A stretch of DNA of 64,000 nucleotides from G963663495 sp963663495 (GTDB lineage: Bacteria; Bacteroidota; Rhodothermia; Rhodothermales; Bin80). The notes below the pieces were generated by a model. The model worked only from the letters and a program-made list of their open reading frames with translations, did not search any database and had not been told where the DNA came from. Both the position numbers and the translations under genes were made by a program. The stretch lies in assembly GCA_963663495.1 (NCBI GenBank), contig OY760427.1:3534001-3598000 (forward strand), in the 5' to 3' direction. This document shows, piece after piece, positions 17,828 to 27,089 of this stretch (within the stretch, counting starts at the first letter, position 1; every line of letters starts with the position of its first letter).

Positions 17828-18541
17828 ATGAAAAAGATGTTTCAAATTTCAGCTTCTCTGGCCCTAGTAATCGGAATAAGCACCGAAGCCTATGCACAGT
17901 CAGTCAGTCTCGGCGCAGATCTCGTGAGCCGTTACGTTTGGCGAGGGACCGATTTTGGGGAATCCGCAAGCATACAGCCATCGCTTGCCATAAGCGGCAG
18001 TGGACTTGAGATTGGCACATGGGCCTCGTACTCCATCAGCGAAGACGGGGCGGGAGCCAATGAACATGACATTTGGGTAGGCTATTCGGCAGACTTGGGA
18101 ACTGCGGGTTCGCTTTCGCTGGGGGTCACAGATTACTACTTCCCCGCGCCGGATGGTGGAGATTTCTCGAATTTTGAAGGTAACGGAGATGGATCTCATT
18201 GGATTGAGCCCTATGTAGGCTATACGCTGGGCGGCGGGCTGCCCCTCTCCTTTTACGGGGCAATCATGGTACACAACGATCCGGATAATTCTCTATACAT
18301 TGAAGCCAGCGTACCCGCCTCCATCGGCGGAGTGGAAATGGGGTTCACAGCAGGACTCGTCGCGGGAGAGAGTGAATTCTACGCGGTAGAGTCCGCATCC
18401 GTTGTAAACTTGGGAGTGTCCGGGTCAAAAGACTTGACCCTTGTGGACGGCGGGTTTGTGGTACCCGTCAGCGTTGCTTACATCCTGAATCCTACGAGTT
18501 CGCGCTCCTTCCTTGTGTTTGGTCTTAGCATTAGCCTATAA
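17828..18541 (+). CDS. TorF-family putative porin
   Basis: A 237-residue exported protein: MKKMFQISASLALVIGISTEAYA is a clear signal peptide with cleavage after AYA. The mature part begins SVSLGADLVSRYVWRGTDFG, the signature of the TorF/Gcw_chp putative porin family, and continues in alternating beta strands (WIEPYVGYTL, GLPLSFYGAIMVHN, VSVAYIL) to a C-terminal FGLSISL that suits an outer-membrane barrel. Substrate unknown. The TnpB element ends 147 bases upstream, so its insertion may have separated the gene from an older promoter. Confidence 0.75.
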   Translation: MKKMFQISASLALVIGISTEAYAQSVSLGADLVSRYVWRGTDFGESASIQPSLAISGSGLEIGTWASYSISEDGAGANEHDIWVGYSADLGTAGSLSLGVTDYYFPAPDGGDFSNFEGNGDGSHWIEPYVGYTLGGGLPLSFYGAIMVHNDPDNSLYIEASVPASIGGVEMGFTAGLVAGESEFYAVESASVVNLGVSGSKDLTLVDGGFVVPVSVAYILNPTSSRSFLVFGLSISL

Positions 18542-19199
18542 CACTCAAGGCACTCCTGACCAGCAATTGTTGCCACGTTGCTCCGGGCATTCCGCGGTCT
18601 GCCGTTGCCCACTATAGGCTATTAGCCCGCGAATCTCGTCCGGTCTTCTTCAGGAGGCGTTGTTCGGGATTCTGAAGGGCCCATAAGTGGATTATCGTGT
18701 GGAACACATCCTACAATGTCCGTGGTGCCGCCTGTTTGGACCTGGAAATGTTGTGTTGGTGTTTGCGGGAACGAATGTGTTTTGTTCATCCGCAGGGACC
18801 GTGTGGAGAGGCGCTGGAACCACCAGTGAAGTCTCTCCCGAAGCAGGAGCGGTATCGCCACCCGGTGTTGTTGAAACTGAAACGCCCGGCACAAAGACGA
18901 CCTGGCTGGCTCCGCAAAGGAAGCGTTATCTGTTTGAGCTGGTAGTAGCGTTCCCCAAAACACTTCCATACAGCATGTGCACTGCCGGTGATTACAGATA
19001 ACGATGTTGCGTGCGTGTTGTACGGAGCGGGCTCCCACTTTACAAGTACGCGCTTGCGAAAGGTGCTCAGGCACATGTGCTTTATGAGGCGGCGCATACC
19101 GGCGCGGGTAACCCCCGTCTTCAGCGCCATTGCCACTTGCGCTCAGTTTAGCACATCCTCTCTTGGCAACTCAATCGTACCCATTTCCAGGCTCATTTA

Positions 19200-19565
19200 G
19201 AAGGTGGCGAAGCCGTTCCGATCCCATGTGAGGTAAGCGTGCGGTGAACTACATCTTGATTGGGTGATGGGTTCTGGGGAGCTTACCCCTAGACGTGAGA
19301 ACCCAGACTCCAGATCGCATGGGACAGCCCAAACGTACGGCGGAAGAGATGTTTCCGCTGGTAGAGCAGTATAACGAAAGGCCCCAGTCCGCAGCGGCGT
19401 TTTGTGCAGAGCACGGCGTCTCGTACGGACCGTTGAATTACTAAAGGCGGAAGTATCGCCATGGGACTGCAGCCGCGGACAGCCAAGGCTTCGTGGAGAT
19501 AGGCAGTGCAGCGCTAAGGGAAGCGGCGCGGGAAGAGATCGCGTACCCGCACGAGAGGAGGGCAT
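19200..19565 (+). pseudogene. IS66 orfA (TnpA-like) relic 1
   Basis: From ATG 19319 the plus strand reads MGQPKRTAEEMFPLVEQY followed by QSAAAFCAEHGVSYGPLNY, the helix-turn-helix N-terminus of the small IS66 accessory protein, then an in-frame TAA at 19442-19444 and a continuing RRKYRHG..FVEIGSAA tail. The same stretch, including ~100 bases of leader, appears inverted and more decayed at 20040-20400. The preceding 18542-19199 holds no gene I recognise; a degenerate reading frame on the minus strand (about 18700-19200) may be another old element. Confidence 0.65.
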
Positions 19566-19710
19566 TATTTACCTCAAGTCACACACCATACCTGCTGGGC
19601 CGAAATACCCGAGATATTCCGACAGCCATGCCAGCGAGAGTTGACCAGAACTGACGAACAATCTAACCGCTATGGAGGCATTATGGGCAAAGGGCAGGGC
19701 AAGCCCACAT
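19565..19710 (+). repeat. Dispersed leader repeat, copy C
   Basis: CACACCATACCTGCTGG, GAAATACCCGAGATATTCCGACAGCCATGCC, GAGTTGACCAGAACTGACG and then ATGGGCAAAGGGCAGGGCAAG at 19682-19702, the clearest MGKGQGK start of the four copies. It is immediately downstream of the IS66 relic. The following ORF of about 90 codons has no similarity I recognise. Confidence 0.55.
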
Positions 19711-20039
19711 GCTCTCCTCCTTCCAACCACACTGTACCCGCCAAAACAGCCAAAAAGCCCGCTACCCTGTACTTCACCGCACGCTTACCATGTGAGCACC
19801 TTTCAACGGATTTGCCTCCGCTCATTGAACGAACACATAGATATCTCCCAACATCGGATCCCGCTTCATGCCGCTCCTTACTAAAGCACACACGCCATCA
19901 AACCTTGTGCGCATGTCCACGGTCGGTAAAAGAAGTTACCTGCACGATGATCCCGGTCCCATAATGACTGCGTCAGGCTGGCCAGAGACGAGGCTGGGAC
20001 CAGTACGAAGAACCGCGCACGTTTCCATCCGGATACATG

Positions 20040-20400
20040 GTCACTACCTGCGCCGCTTCACTGGGCGCAGCGCTGCCTGTCTCCACGGAGCCGCCGCTGT
20101 CCTCCGTTGGAGCCTTCCGGCAACACTTTCACCACCCGTGATCCAGCTGCGCCTACGAGATGCCTCGCTATGCGCAAAACGCCGCCGCGAACGAGGTGCT
20201 CTCGTTATTCTGCTCTGCTGGCGGAAACACTTCTTCCGCTGCACGTTTGGACTAGACCATGCGATCTTGGGATTGCGTTCTCACGTCAATGGGTGATCTC
20301 CCAAGAACCAATCATCCGGTTAAGATGCGGTTCACCGCACTCATTCCCGCAAGTTACCGCGCGTACCGCAAGCTCTGCGTCCAGAATTGTCGTTCACATC
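20040..20400 (-). pseudogene. IS66 orfA (TnpA-like) relic 2, inverted
   Basis: The minus strand reads SKRAAEEVFPPAEQ and SFAAAFCA with several stops, recognisably the same sequence as 19319-19440, and shares the upstream ACGTGAGAAC and GGTGAAC blocks. With relic 1 it forms an inverted pair about 480 bases apart. The remaining stretch to 21176 has one open frame (20544-20942, plus strand) without recognisable similarity; I do not call it a gene. Confidence 0.5.
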
Positions 20401-21176
20401 CAATATTGTTGCACATTTGTAGGCATAGCATCGGCTATGCCTACATGTTGGTTGCACAGGAGTCTACATCCCCAATCATCCTGTCTGACGGCTTAAATCA
20501 GCCAACGGGATTTCCCATGATGCCTGTGGCCGGGATATGATTCGTGCATTGTGATTCGACCTGCCACCAAGCAATAACTTTGATGCTTGCACCTTACAGG
20601 TCAGATCGCTACCGCTCCGAAAAATGCCTTCCTTACCATGATGCACGCGTACCAGCCACGCTGTCCCGCCGTGCATTTCACAGCTTCTTCGGTATACCGA
20701 TCCTTATAAACAACTCAGTGGAAAATGCGGCGGTTGCGTACTGCATGTCCGGCGCAGATTCGCTTGAGGAATTATATAAAGTTGTGCGAGCCGGCGCAAC
20801 GATGGAGCGGTTCATTCCACAAGCGGAGTCAATTGCCATGCCTTTCTCCGTGGATACCATGATCAAGCTTGCTGCCGCAATGAAATCCGCTGAGTCCTTC
20901 CAAGCTCAGCCGTATTCCGGAACCCACAACTACCCGACATGAACAGACCAAGTCACACATTCGCGACTAACTTGATTAAACTATTACTCCCCGTACCGTG
21001 AGTCGTGAATCTGCCGTGTATTTTACTCTTTCTTTGCTTATTGCGGAGTTCATATGGAGAATTGTTACACTAGCCTGCGTTAAGCTGCAGCCACATCTGA
21101 GCACTCAATGCACGGCGCCACGCGGGACAGCAGCAACCCGATGGTGCGACTACTATCCGCACGCTAGGCTACTTAC

Positions 21177-22187
21177 ATGAGCACTCCCATCAGGCGCCGG
21201 ATACAACTGACTGGCCACTTGGAATCTAGTGAGATTTTTTCTTGCTACCGGAACACCACTGTAGCCTCTGAGCGCACGCAGTGGCAGGTCATCTACCTTA
21301 AGAGTCAAGGCCGCACCGTTCGGGAAATCGCAATGGTTACAGGCTACAGCGAATCTTGGATACGCCAGGTCATCCATCGTTACAATGCGGATGGACCGGC
21401 TGACTTTATTGTGCAATCGCTTCCAACCGATCCCGCCTTCACAAAACTGAAAGCCGATCATGCCCGCCAGTCCAAGGAGCTTGATACGGCCAGAAAGACA
21501 CAGCAGGCCATGCTGGAAGTGCCGATTCCAAGCCATCCAGACCTTGAGATAGCTGTTTTTTCGTCTTCTGCTTCCGAAGTCACCGGTGACTACTACGACT
21601 TCCACCTCAGCGACCGTGGCATTCTGACAATTGCTGTTGGCGATGCAACAGGCCATGGCGCACGTGCAGGAATCATGGTAACGGCAACCAAGAGCCTGTT
21701 CAAAGCTCTCGGACACAGTCCCGACCTTCTCCAACTGGTTCGAACCCTCACTGCAACTCTGAAGAGCCTCAACCTGCGAGGGCTGTACATGCATCTCACA
21801 CTTGGAAGATACTATAAGGGAATGCTTGATCTGGTTGTTGCCGGGATGCCCCCTGCGCTGCTGCACCGACACGAGGATAAGTCCGTTCATGCCGTCCTAC
21901 TCAAAGGGATGCCGCTGGGCAGCTTCCCAGAGTTTCCTTACCAGCGCTGCTCCGTTGAATTAAAACCCGGCGACACTGCACTTCTGATGAGCGACGGCCT
22001 GCCCGAGCTCGTGAATCTCCGTGGTGAGCGCCTCGGTGGTAACCGCGTACAGGAATGGTTTGAGAAGTCGGCGGGCAACTCTGCACGATCTGTTGTCCAT
22101 GTGCTGGATTCGGAGAGCCGTGCCTGGAGCCAAGGACGCGCACCGGAGGACGACATAACCATTCTGGTTCTGCGTCGCAGGGTTTAG
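21177..22187 (+). CDS. Helix-turn-helix fused to SpoIIE/RsbU-type PP2C phosphatase
   Basis: Residues ~31-80 read as a helix-turn-helix of the IS630/IS-orfA kind (IYLKSQGRTVREIAMVTGYS followed by WIRQVIHRYNADG). After a short linker and a coiled region (KELDTARKTQQAML), residues ~120-336 form a PP2C phosphatase of the SpoIIE/RsbU class, with metal-binding motifs GDYYDF (137-142), VGDATGHG (154-161), LLMSDGLPE and the terminal EDDITILVL. Such phosphatases dephosphorylate anti-anti-sigma-type proteins. A transposase-like DNA-binding domain in place of the usual sensory domain is unusual. ATG 21177 is the first start in frame. Followed by folD after 34 bases, same strand. No partner kinase or STAS protein is in the window. 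Confidence 0.8.
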   Translation: MSTPIRRRIQLTGHLESSEIFSCYRNTTVASERTQWQVIYLKSQGRTVREIAMVTGYSESWIRQVIHRYNADGPADFIVQSLPTDPAFTKLKADHARQSKELDTARKTQQAMLEVPIPSHPDLEIAVFSSSASEVTGDYYDFHLSDRGILTIAVGDATGHGARAGIMVTATKSLFKALGHSPDLLQLVRTLTATLKSLNLRGLYMHLTLGRYYKGMLDLVVAGMPPALLHRHEDKSVHAVLLKGMPLGSFPEFPYQRCSVELKPGDTALLMSDGLPELVNLRGERLGGNRVQEWFEKSAGNSARSVVHVLDSESRAWSQGRAPEDDITILVLRRRV

Positions 22188-22221
22188 CATCTATGGGCCG
22201 GTATATTTATGTCTCTCACCC

Positions 22222-23100
22222 ATGCCGCCTGACAACATGGCTGTTCGAATAGAGGGTTCTGCCATTGCCGCGGCAGTCCGTGCTGAAACCCGTGATGCCG
22301 TCCAGAAATGGGTGCGCGCTGGCCATCGCGCACCCAGCCTAGCTGTGATCATCGTCGGAGACAACCCTGCATCGGTTTCCTACGTCCGTAGCAAAGTCAG
22401 CGCGAGTGCAAGTGCTGGTATTGAGAGCAAGACGCTAAATAAGCCGGAATCCACTCGGGAGGAGATAATCCTACAGCTAGTCAACACGCTGAACCGCTCT
22501 GATAATTGGGATGGAATCCTCGTTCAGCTCCCACTTCCAGGCCATATGCATGCTGCCCGCGTCCTGGGCGCATTGAACCCGAATAAAGATGTAGACGGAT
22601 TGCATGTAATTAACGCGGGCCGACTGGCAACAGGTGCGCCAAGACTCATCCCCTGTACGCCTGCAGCCATCATGGAATTGCTGCACAGGACAGGTATAAG
22701 AATCGCAGGACGGCATGCCGTAATAGTCGGCAGAAGCAACCTTGTAGGAAAACCCTTGGCCCACCTGCTGCTCATAGCAAACGCGACCGTGACCGTATGC
22801 CACAGCAAGACAAAGGATCTTGCGGCAGTGTGCCGGACAGCAGACATTTTGGTGGCTGCGGTCGGGGTTCCGCACCTAGTGACGGCGGATATGGTTAAAC
22901 CCGGTGCTACGGTCATTGATGTCGGCATCAACCGCGTGGGGGATTCATCCAAGCCAAGAGGATATCGACTCGTGGGTGATGTGGATTACCATGCTGTGGA
23001 GGCTGTTGCGGGGGCTATTACCCCGGTACCAGGCGGCGTCGGCCCTATGACGGTCGCGATGCTCCTCAGGAATACTCTTCTCGCTGCACAGCTCCAATAG
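22222..23100 (+). CDS. folD: Bifunctional methylenetetrahydrofolate dehydrogenase/cyclohydrolase
   Basis: Interconverts methylene-, methenyl- and formyl-tetrahydrofolate with NADP in the cytoplasm. The catalytic lysine is in SYVRSK, followed by the family motifs ILVQLPLPGH, NPNKDVDGLH, PCTPAAIMELL and the cofactor loop VIVGRSNLVGKP; the C-terminal PVPGGVGPMTVAML is typical. 292 residues is full length; the second ATG at 22237 (MAVRIEG) is an alternative start. It is followed by the MscS gene after three bases. Confidence 0.94.
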   Translation: MPPDNMAVRIEGSAIAAAVRAETRDAVQKWVRAGHRAPSLAVIIVGDNPASVSYVRSKVSASASAGIESKTLNKPESTREEIILQLVNTLNRSDNWDGILVQLPLPGHMHAARVLGALNPNKDVDGLHVINAGRLATGAPRLIPCTPAAIMELLHRTGIRIAGRHAVIVGRSNLVGKPLAHLLLIANATVTVCHSKTKDLAAVCRTADILVAAVGVPHLVTADMVKPGATVIDVGINRVGDSSKPRGYRLVGDVDYHAVEAVAGAITPVPGGVGPMTVAMLLRNTLLAAQLQ

Positions 23101-23103
23101 CCC

Positions 23104-24081
23104 ATGAAGCAGGTGGCTCCCGACTCTGTTGCCGTAGATACGCTTGCCAGCACTGGCACTGCCGATTCGACAGGTTCTTTTGCTCAGCTAGACGACGACA
23201 TAACCGAAGCAAGCGATCTGCTCCTGTCCGGTGAGTTGGGTGAAAGCACCAGCGTTCTGTACGAGGGGCTTATAGGATTTGCCACAACCCAGGGTCCACG
23301 AATATTCGGTGCCTTCTTGCTCTCCATTGGACTGTACGGGTTATATAGGGCGGCCTTCTGGCTACTGCGGCGCGGGCTACGCCGCAGCCAGTTTGTTCGG
23401 CCGGGGCTGGAAACCCTTGCTCTGCAGGGCTTCCGACTGGTAGGCCTACCATTGATCGCCATTACCGTTCTCGGTCACCTCAATGTAAACCTGGCAGGCT
23501 TGGGCTTAGGTTTGGGTTTGGCGGGCGTTGCTGTCGGGTTCGCAGCCCGCGACACGCTGGAAAACATTATTTCAGGGGTCACGATTCTGCTGGACCAGCC
23601 GTTTCGAATTGGAGACAAGATCATCACTCAGGGGATATACGGCACTGTGACCGAAATTACCCTGCGGTCTACACGCATCCGCACGCCAAACAATGAAGTG
23701 CTGGTAATGCCAAACGTCCATATGGTGAACAACCAGCTGATAAATCACACCATGGTGAGTCCGCTACGCGTGGATATACCCTTCAGTATTGCCTACGAAG
23801 AGCACCCCAATGAGGCTCGAAAGATCGTCCTTAGACTGACGCGCAACGATAAGCGACTACACCCGGATCACCCGTCGCAGGTAAAGGTGCTGACGTTAAA
23901 CGAGTCGAGCATTGACTTGCTGCTTTGGCTATTCCTGATCAGCTCTGACCACGAACGCGCTGTCCAATACGATTACGCGGAGTGGATCCGCGAGGCTTTA
24001 CGCCAGGCTGACATAGAAATTCCGTTCCCGCATGTCCAGGTAAAGTTGGATAAACCCTTATCCGCTGCGCCACCGAAATAG
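23104..24081 (+). CDS. MscS-family mechanosensitive channel
   Basis: A 325-residue inner-membrane protein. Hydrophobic helices at about residues 63-85 and 100-130 precede the glycine/alanine-rich pore helix LGLGLGLAGVAVGFAARDTL (about 132-153), followed by the conserved beta domain (DQPFRIGDKI, GTVTEITLRSTRIRTPNNEV, MPN) and a cytoplasmic C-terminal domain. It opens under membrane tension to release solutes during osmotic downshift. The long acidic N-terminal region (to about residue 50) is unusual but has no recognised domain. Probably co-transcribed with folD. Confidence 0.9.
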   Translation: MKQVAPDSVAVDTLASTGTADSTGSFAQLDDDITEASDLLLSGELGESTSVLYEGLIGFATTQGPRIFGAFLLSIGLYGLYRAAFWLLRRGLRRSQFVRPGLETLALQGFRLVGLPLIAITVLGHLNVNLAGLGLGLGLAGVAVGFAARDTLENIISGVTILLDQPFRIGDKIITQGIYGTVTEITLRSTRIRTPNNEVLVMPNVHMVNNQLINHTMVSPLRVDIPFSIAYEEHPNEARKIVLRLTRNDKRLHPDHPSQVKVLTLNESSIDLLLWLFLISSDHERAVQYDYAEWIREALRQADIEIPFPHVQVKLDKPLSAAPPK

Positions 24082-24356
24082 TCGGACAGGATGGATGCCA
24101 ATGCATCGAGACATGAGTAGGTCCCACACCGCTGGTCTATCTCCCCCTGCCTGCCCCATTATTGATGTGGCAATCGATACATTAGTTTCGAAATTGCTAA
24201 ACTTGAGTCAAGAAATCATATACGGTCCTTTGCGATGTATACGTTAATCCTCAATTAAGAACGGGACGGAGGCAACTATATTTGTGATAGGCATGGGAGC
24301 AAAGCTTGGAGGCGGAGCCATGAGCTGCGGAGCCAAAACGTATTGGACATACTTAT

Positions 24357-24569
24357 GGGAATTATATAAGTGAGTGACCAACTGTACACAGTGAGGCACT
24401 AGTATCAATTTCGCGGGTCCTAGGGGTCGGTAACCCGAACGCCCCTCGCCGTGCAGCAGCCCCAATCCCGTAGGCCAGTATGTTTGCAGCCGCATTCAGG
24501 TCTGCATGATCCGCGTGGCCACAGGACATACGCGTGAATTTGCTCCGTGTCTTACGGTTACTCGCTTCT
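24357..24569 (-). pseudogene. Orphan tnpB 3' end with guide-RNA region (copy 3)
   Basis: Matches the last ~65 codons of tnpB and the right end of the TnpB elements (starts GGGAATTATATAAGTGAGTG at 24357), including FTRMSCGHADHADLNAAANI. Similarity stops abruptly at 24569 (CTCGCTTCT). No left end, no start and no target duplication are visible. What survives is the right end plus guide-RNA scaffold region. The gaps 24082-24356 and 24570-24835 hold no recognised gene. Confidence 0.75.
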
Positions 24570-24835
24570 ATCACTGAACGATGCTGTCCACCGAACAGAA
24601 TCGCGCCCAATAATGGGACTTTGAAGGTAATGCATGACGCGGGCCGTTTCCGGTAGTACGTGCACCCATCACCATTGCACCGCCATCCTCCGCTACACAC
24701 GGTTTACAGTTGCCGTTCGCATTGCCGTTCACTGTTGCCCGTCACTAAGGGCACCACTGGCATAGTCGAAAGGTACATTGGGGCGCGGCTCCCCGAATAC
24801 GTGTGCTCCAACTACGGGGCGTCAAGCTATCTAGA

Positions 24836-26461
24836 CTACAAAGTCACAACTTGGTGCCGGCGAATATCCAAAGACATACGCTCGCTGATTCTCTGCACAA
24901 AGGCCGGACCGTACTTATTCAAGAAATACAACATGGGCAGTGTCCTCTCCTGGAGTTTTCCAGCAGGGTAAAGATTGTGGCGCACGCGGCCAAGCTGCGC
25001 ATGCTGCACCTCATTATTGCGCTTTACAGCGCGAACAACCCGTCCCCGCAGCTTCCCGAGCTCCCGTAACATGGTGCTTTTTGTCGCCGCCGATGTGCGA
25101 CCCAGCGTCGGGTCAACGGCCTCAACTTCCCTACCCAACCCCTGCATGACTTCGCCGAGATTGGATGCAGCTTCCTCAAAGGCGGATTCCACGCTTGTAG
25201 AGGAAAGCACAAGGCGTTGAAACAAGCGCTCAAGGTCCCCCCCTACATCCGCGATGTTAAGGTCGTACTTGTCCAACACGCGCTGGACTTTGGACTCAAC
25301 CACGGTAATGCTTGCACGCGGATAAATTACGGGCATGGGAACGCCTGCCCAATCGTAAAGGCCCTTTAACTGAGCGAAATACGAGACCTCTCCCGGACCG
25401 GCAACGTAGGCAATCGTCGGGAGCAATGTATCCTGTACCATCGGGCGCAGAGCAACATTGGGACTGAATGCCTCGGGAGCTATTCCCATTTGACACTTTA
25501 ATTCTGCTTCCGTGACATGACGGCCACTCGGACGCAAGATAAACTCCGCTCCATTGGGTACAATTCCCTCACGTCCCACGGCCCCGTTCATATAGAGGTT
25601 GGTAGGCCTTGTACGGATCTGCGCGTGATAGCCATCTAGCAGCTCCGCACTGGCAGCACTTACGACTGCCATCGTGTGCGCGAAATCGTTTAATTCACGC
25701 TGAAAAAGGGGTGTAACCAACCTCTTGAGGTCCGGTACCTCCGGATTCGCTAGCACAAGACCCGTTCCCCGGAATATGGCAGCCATGCTCCGAGCAAACG
25801 CATCAACGACCGTGGTGCCTTCGCGGTAGGCTGCAAAGATGCCTTCCAATACATCGTCACTGAACTCCGTACGCACAAGGGAGGCCGCGACCTCTGCGCG
25901 CATGCGCTCTATATCGCCGGAAAATGTCAAGTGTGCTACACTGCCCAGATTACCGCTCTCGGGCATCGTATGACCATGGTAGCGCACCTTGCTCACGGTC
26001 CCGAACCGAAGCAGCGTTAAACCCGCGATTTCATCCAGATCATGATCTGCGCCCTCAAGCCAAAAAATTGGCACCACACACCGCCCCAGCTCTGTACTCA
26101 GCACTGCCGCAAGCTTGACTGCCGTTAGCGCCTTATACACCGTGTAAAGGGGACCACCGAACACTCCAAGCTGCTGTCCGGTTACGACGGCGAGAGTGTC
26201 CGGCGAACGGAGTGCAGAAGCATCTCCCCCACCCCACTCCACATTCTGCTCTTCCAATACGGCTGCTACTATCTCGCGGTGGGGAACCAAGATCTTCGAC
26301 GCAACACGCTCGTACGATGGCAAACTTCCCCAATCACCACCGAAAAATCGCCCTATAGCCTTATAGTCTGTACAGTACGTGGAAAACAAACGAGGAAAAC
26401 CGGACATCCGGGAAAAGTCAATACTTCCGGACACCGGGCGACCGTGCATCCTTCCTAACAC
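24836..26461 (-). CDS. bshC: Bacillithiol biosynthesis cysteine-adding enzyme
   Basis: BshC is thought to add cysteine to glucosaminyl-malate in the last step of bacillithiol synthesis. The protein shows the family motifs VVTGQQLGVFGGPLYTVYKA, IFWLEGADHDLDEI, ILRPSGRHVTEAEL and YVAGPGEVSYFAQL, and at up to 541 residues is of normal length. The exact start is uncertain: MSGFPRLF at 26407 or the upstream MLGRMHG are both possible. bshA and bshB are not in the window. It lies 16 bases after the DUF151 gene in the same direction. Confidence 0.9.
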   Translation of the reverse strand: MLGRMHGRPVSGSIDFSRMSGFPRLFSTYCTDYKAIGRFFGGDWGSLPSYERVASKILVPHREIVAAVLEEQNVEWGGGDASALRSPDTLAVVTGQQLGVFGGPLYTVYKALTAVKLAAVLSTELGRCVVPIFWLEGADHDLDEIAGLTLLRFGTVSKVRYHGHTMPESGNLGSVAHLTFSGDIERMRAEVAASLVRTEFSDDVLEGIFAAYREGTTVVDAFARSMAAIFRGTGLVLANPEVPDLKRLVTPLFQRELNDFAHTMAVVSAASAELLDGYHAQIRTRPTNLYMNGAVGREGIVPNGAEFILRPSGRHVTEAELKCQMGIAPEAFSPNVALRPMVQDTLLPTIAYVAGPGEVSYFAQLKGLYDWAGVPMPVIYPRASITVVESKVQRVLDKYDLNIADVGGDLERLFQRLVLSSTSVESAFEEAASNLGEVMQGLGREVEAVDPTLGRTSAATKSTMLRELGKLRGRVVRAVKRNNEVQHAQLGRVRHNLYPAGKLQERTLPMLYFLNKYGPAFVQRISERMSLDIRRHQVVTL

Positions 26462-26477
26462 TCCAGGTTATAGAACA

Positions 26478-27047
26478 TCAGTTTTGCTGCTCCCTCAGCT
26501 TCTGGAGAGCATCCCGAAGGCGTGCGGCCTCCTCATAATGCTCCTGCTCCACGGCCTCCTGTAGCGCCTGCTCCAAACGCTCGGCTTGCGTCATCGGGAC
26601 AGATTCCTCACCTCCCCTATCCACTCCCTCGCTTTCATTCTCAATCGGGATGCCCGCTTCTTCCAGCACAGCAGGGGATACTAGAATCTCTGCACCAACA
26701 CGTACAGCGAGAGCGACAGCGTCACTAGGACGTGCATCCAAATAACATTCCCGCCCGTCGCGAGCAAATCGGATCTTCGCCAAGAATGTGCCCTCGCGCA
26801 ATTCGTCAATGATGATGTCTATGATTTCACCACCCATCTCAAGAAATACATCGCGGAGTAAATCATGGGTCATCGGGCGGGGTGGCTGAATCTTCTCCAG
26901 TTCCAACGCGATAGCCTGTGCCTCAAACGCTCCAATGATGATCGGCAGACGGCGATTGCCTCCGTATTCTCCCAGCACCAAGGCGTAGGCACCACCGCTC
27001 GAAGGGCTAGTTGAAAGTCCAATAATATCAACACGTATCAGGTCCAT
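26478..27047 (-). CDS. Bifunctional nuclease family protein (DUF151) with UvrB/C motif
   Basis: Residues 1-125 are the DUF151 (bifunctional nuclease) domain: ALVLGEYGGNRRLPIIIGAF, EAQAIALELE, RPMTHDLL and LDARPSDAVALAVR. The C-terminal helix pair (LEQALQEAVEQEHYEEAARLRDAL) is a UvrB/UvrC interaction motif, an arrangement seen in Bacteroidota and Chlorobi homologues. Reported relatives cut RNA and DNA; the role in bacteria is unclear. 189 residues. Co-oriented with hisC upstream and bshC downstream. Confidence 0.88.
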   Translation of the reverse strand: MDLIRVDIIGLSTSPSSGGAYALVLGEYGGNRRLPIIIGAFEAQAIALELEKIQPPRPMTHDLLRDVFLEMGGEIIDIIIDELREGTFLAKIRFARDGRECYLDARPSDAVALAVRVGAEILVSPAVLEEAGIPIENESEGVDRGGEESVPMTQAERLEQALQEAVEQEHYEEAARLRDALQKLREQQN

Positions 27048-27089
27048 TATCGGAGCCGGAGTACGACCAATGCCATTGATGGTTTATTG

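Noticed and set aside
18687..19200. Overlapping open frames on both strands, possibly an old transposase on the minus strand
   Set aside because: Only a weak helix-turn-helix-like segment near 19100-19200 and no catalytic motif; too degraded to assign.
20544..20942. 132-codon open frame with some helix-like composition
   Set aside because: No recognised motif, no ribosome-binding site, and surrounded by decayed DNA; cannot be told from chance.
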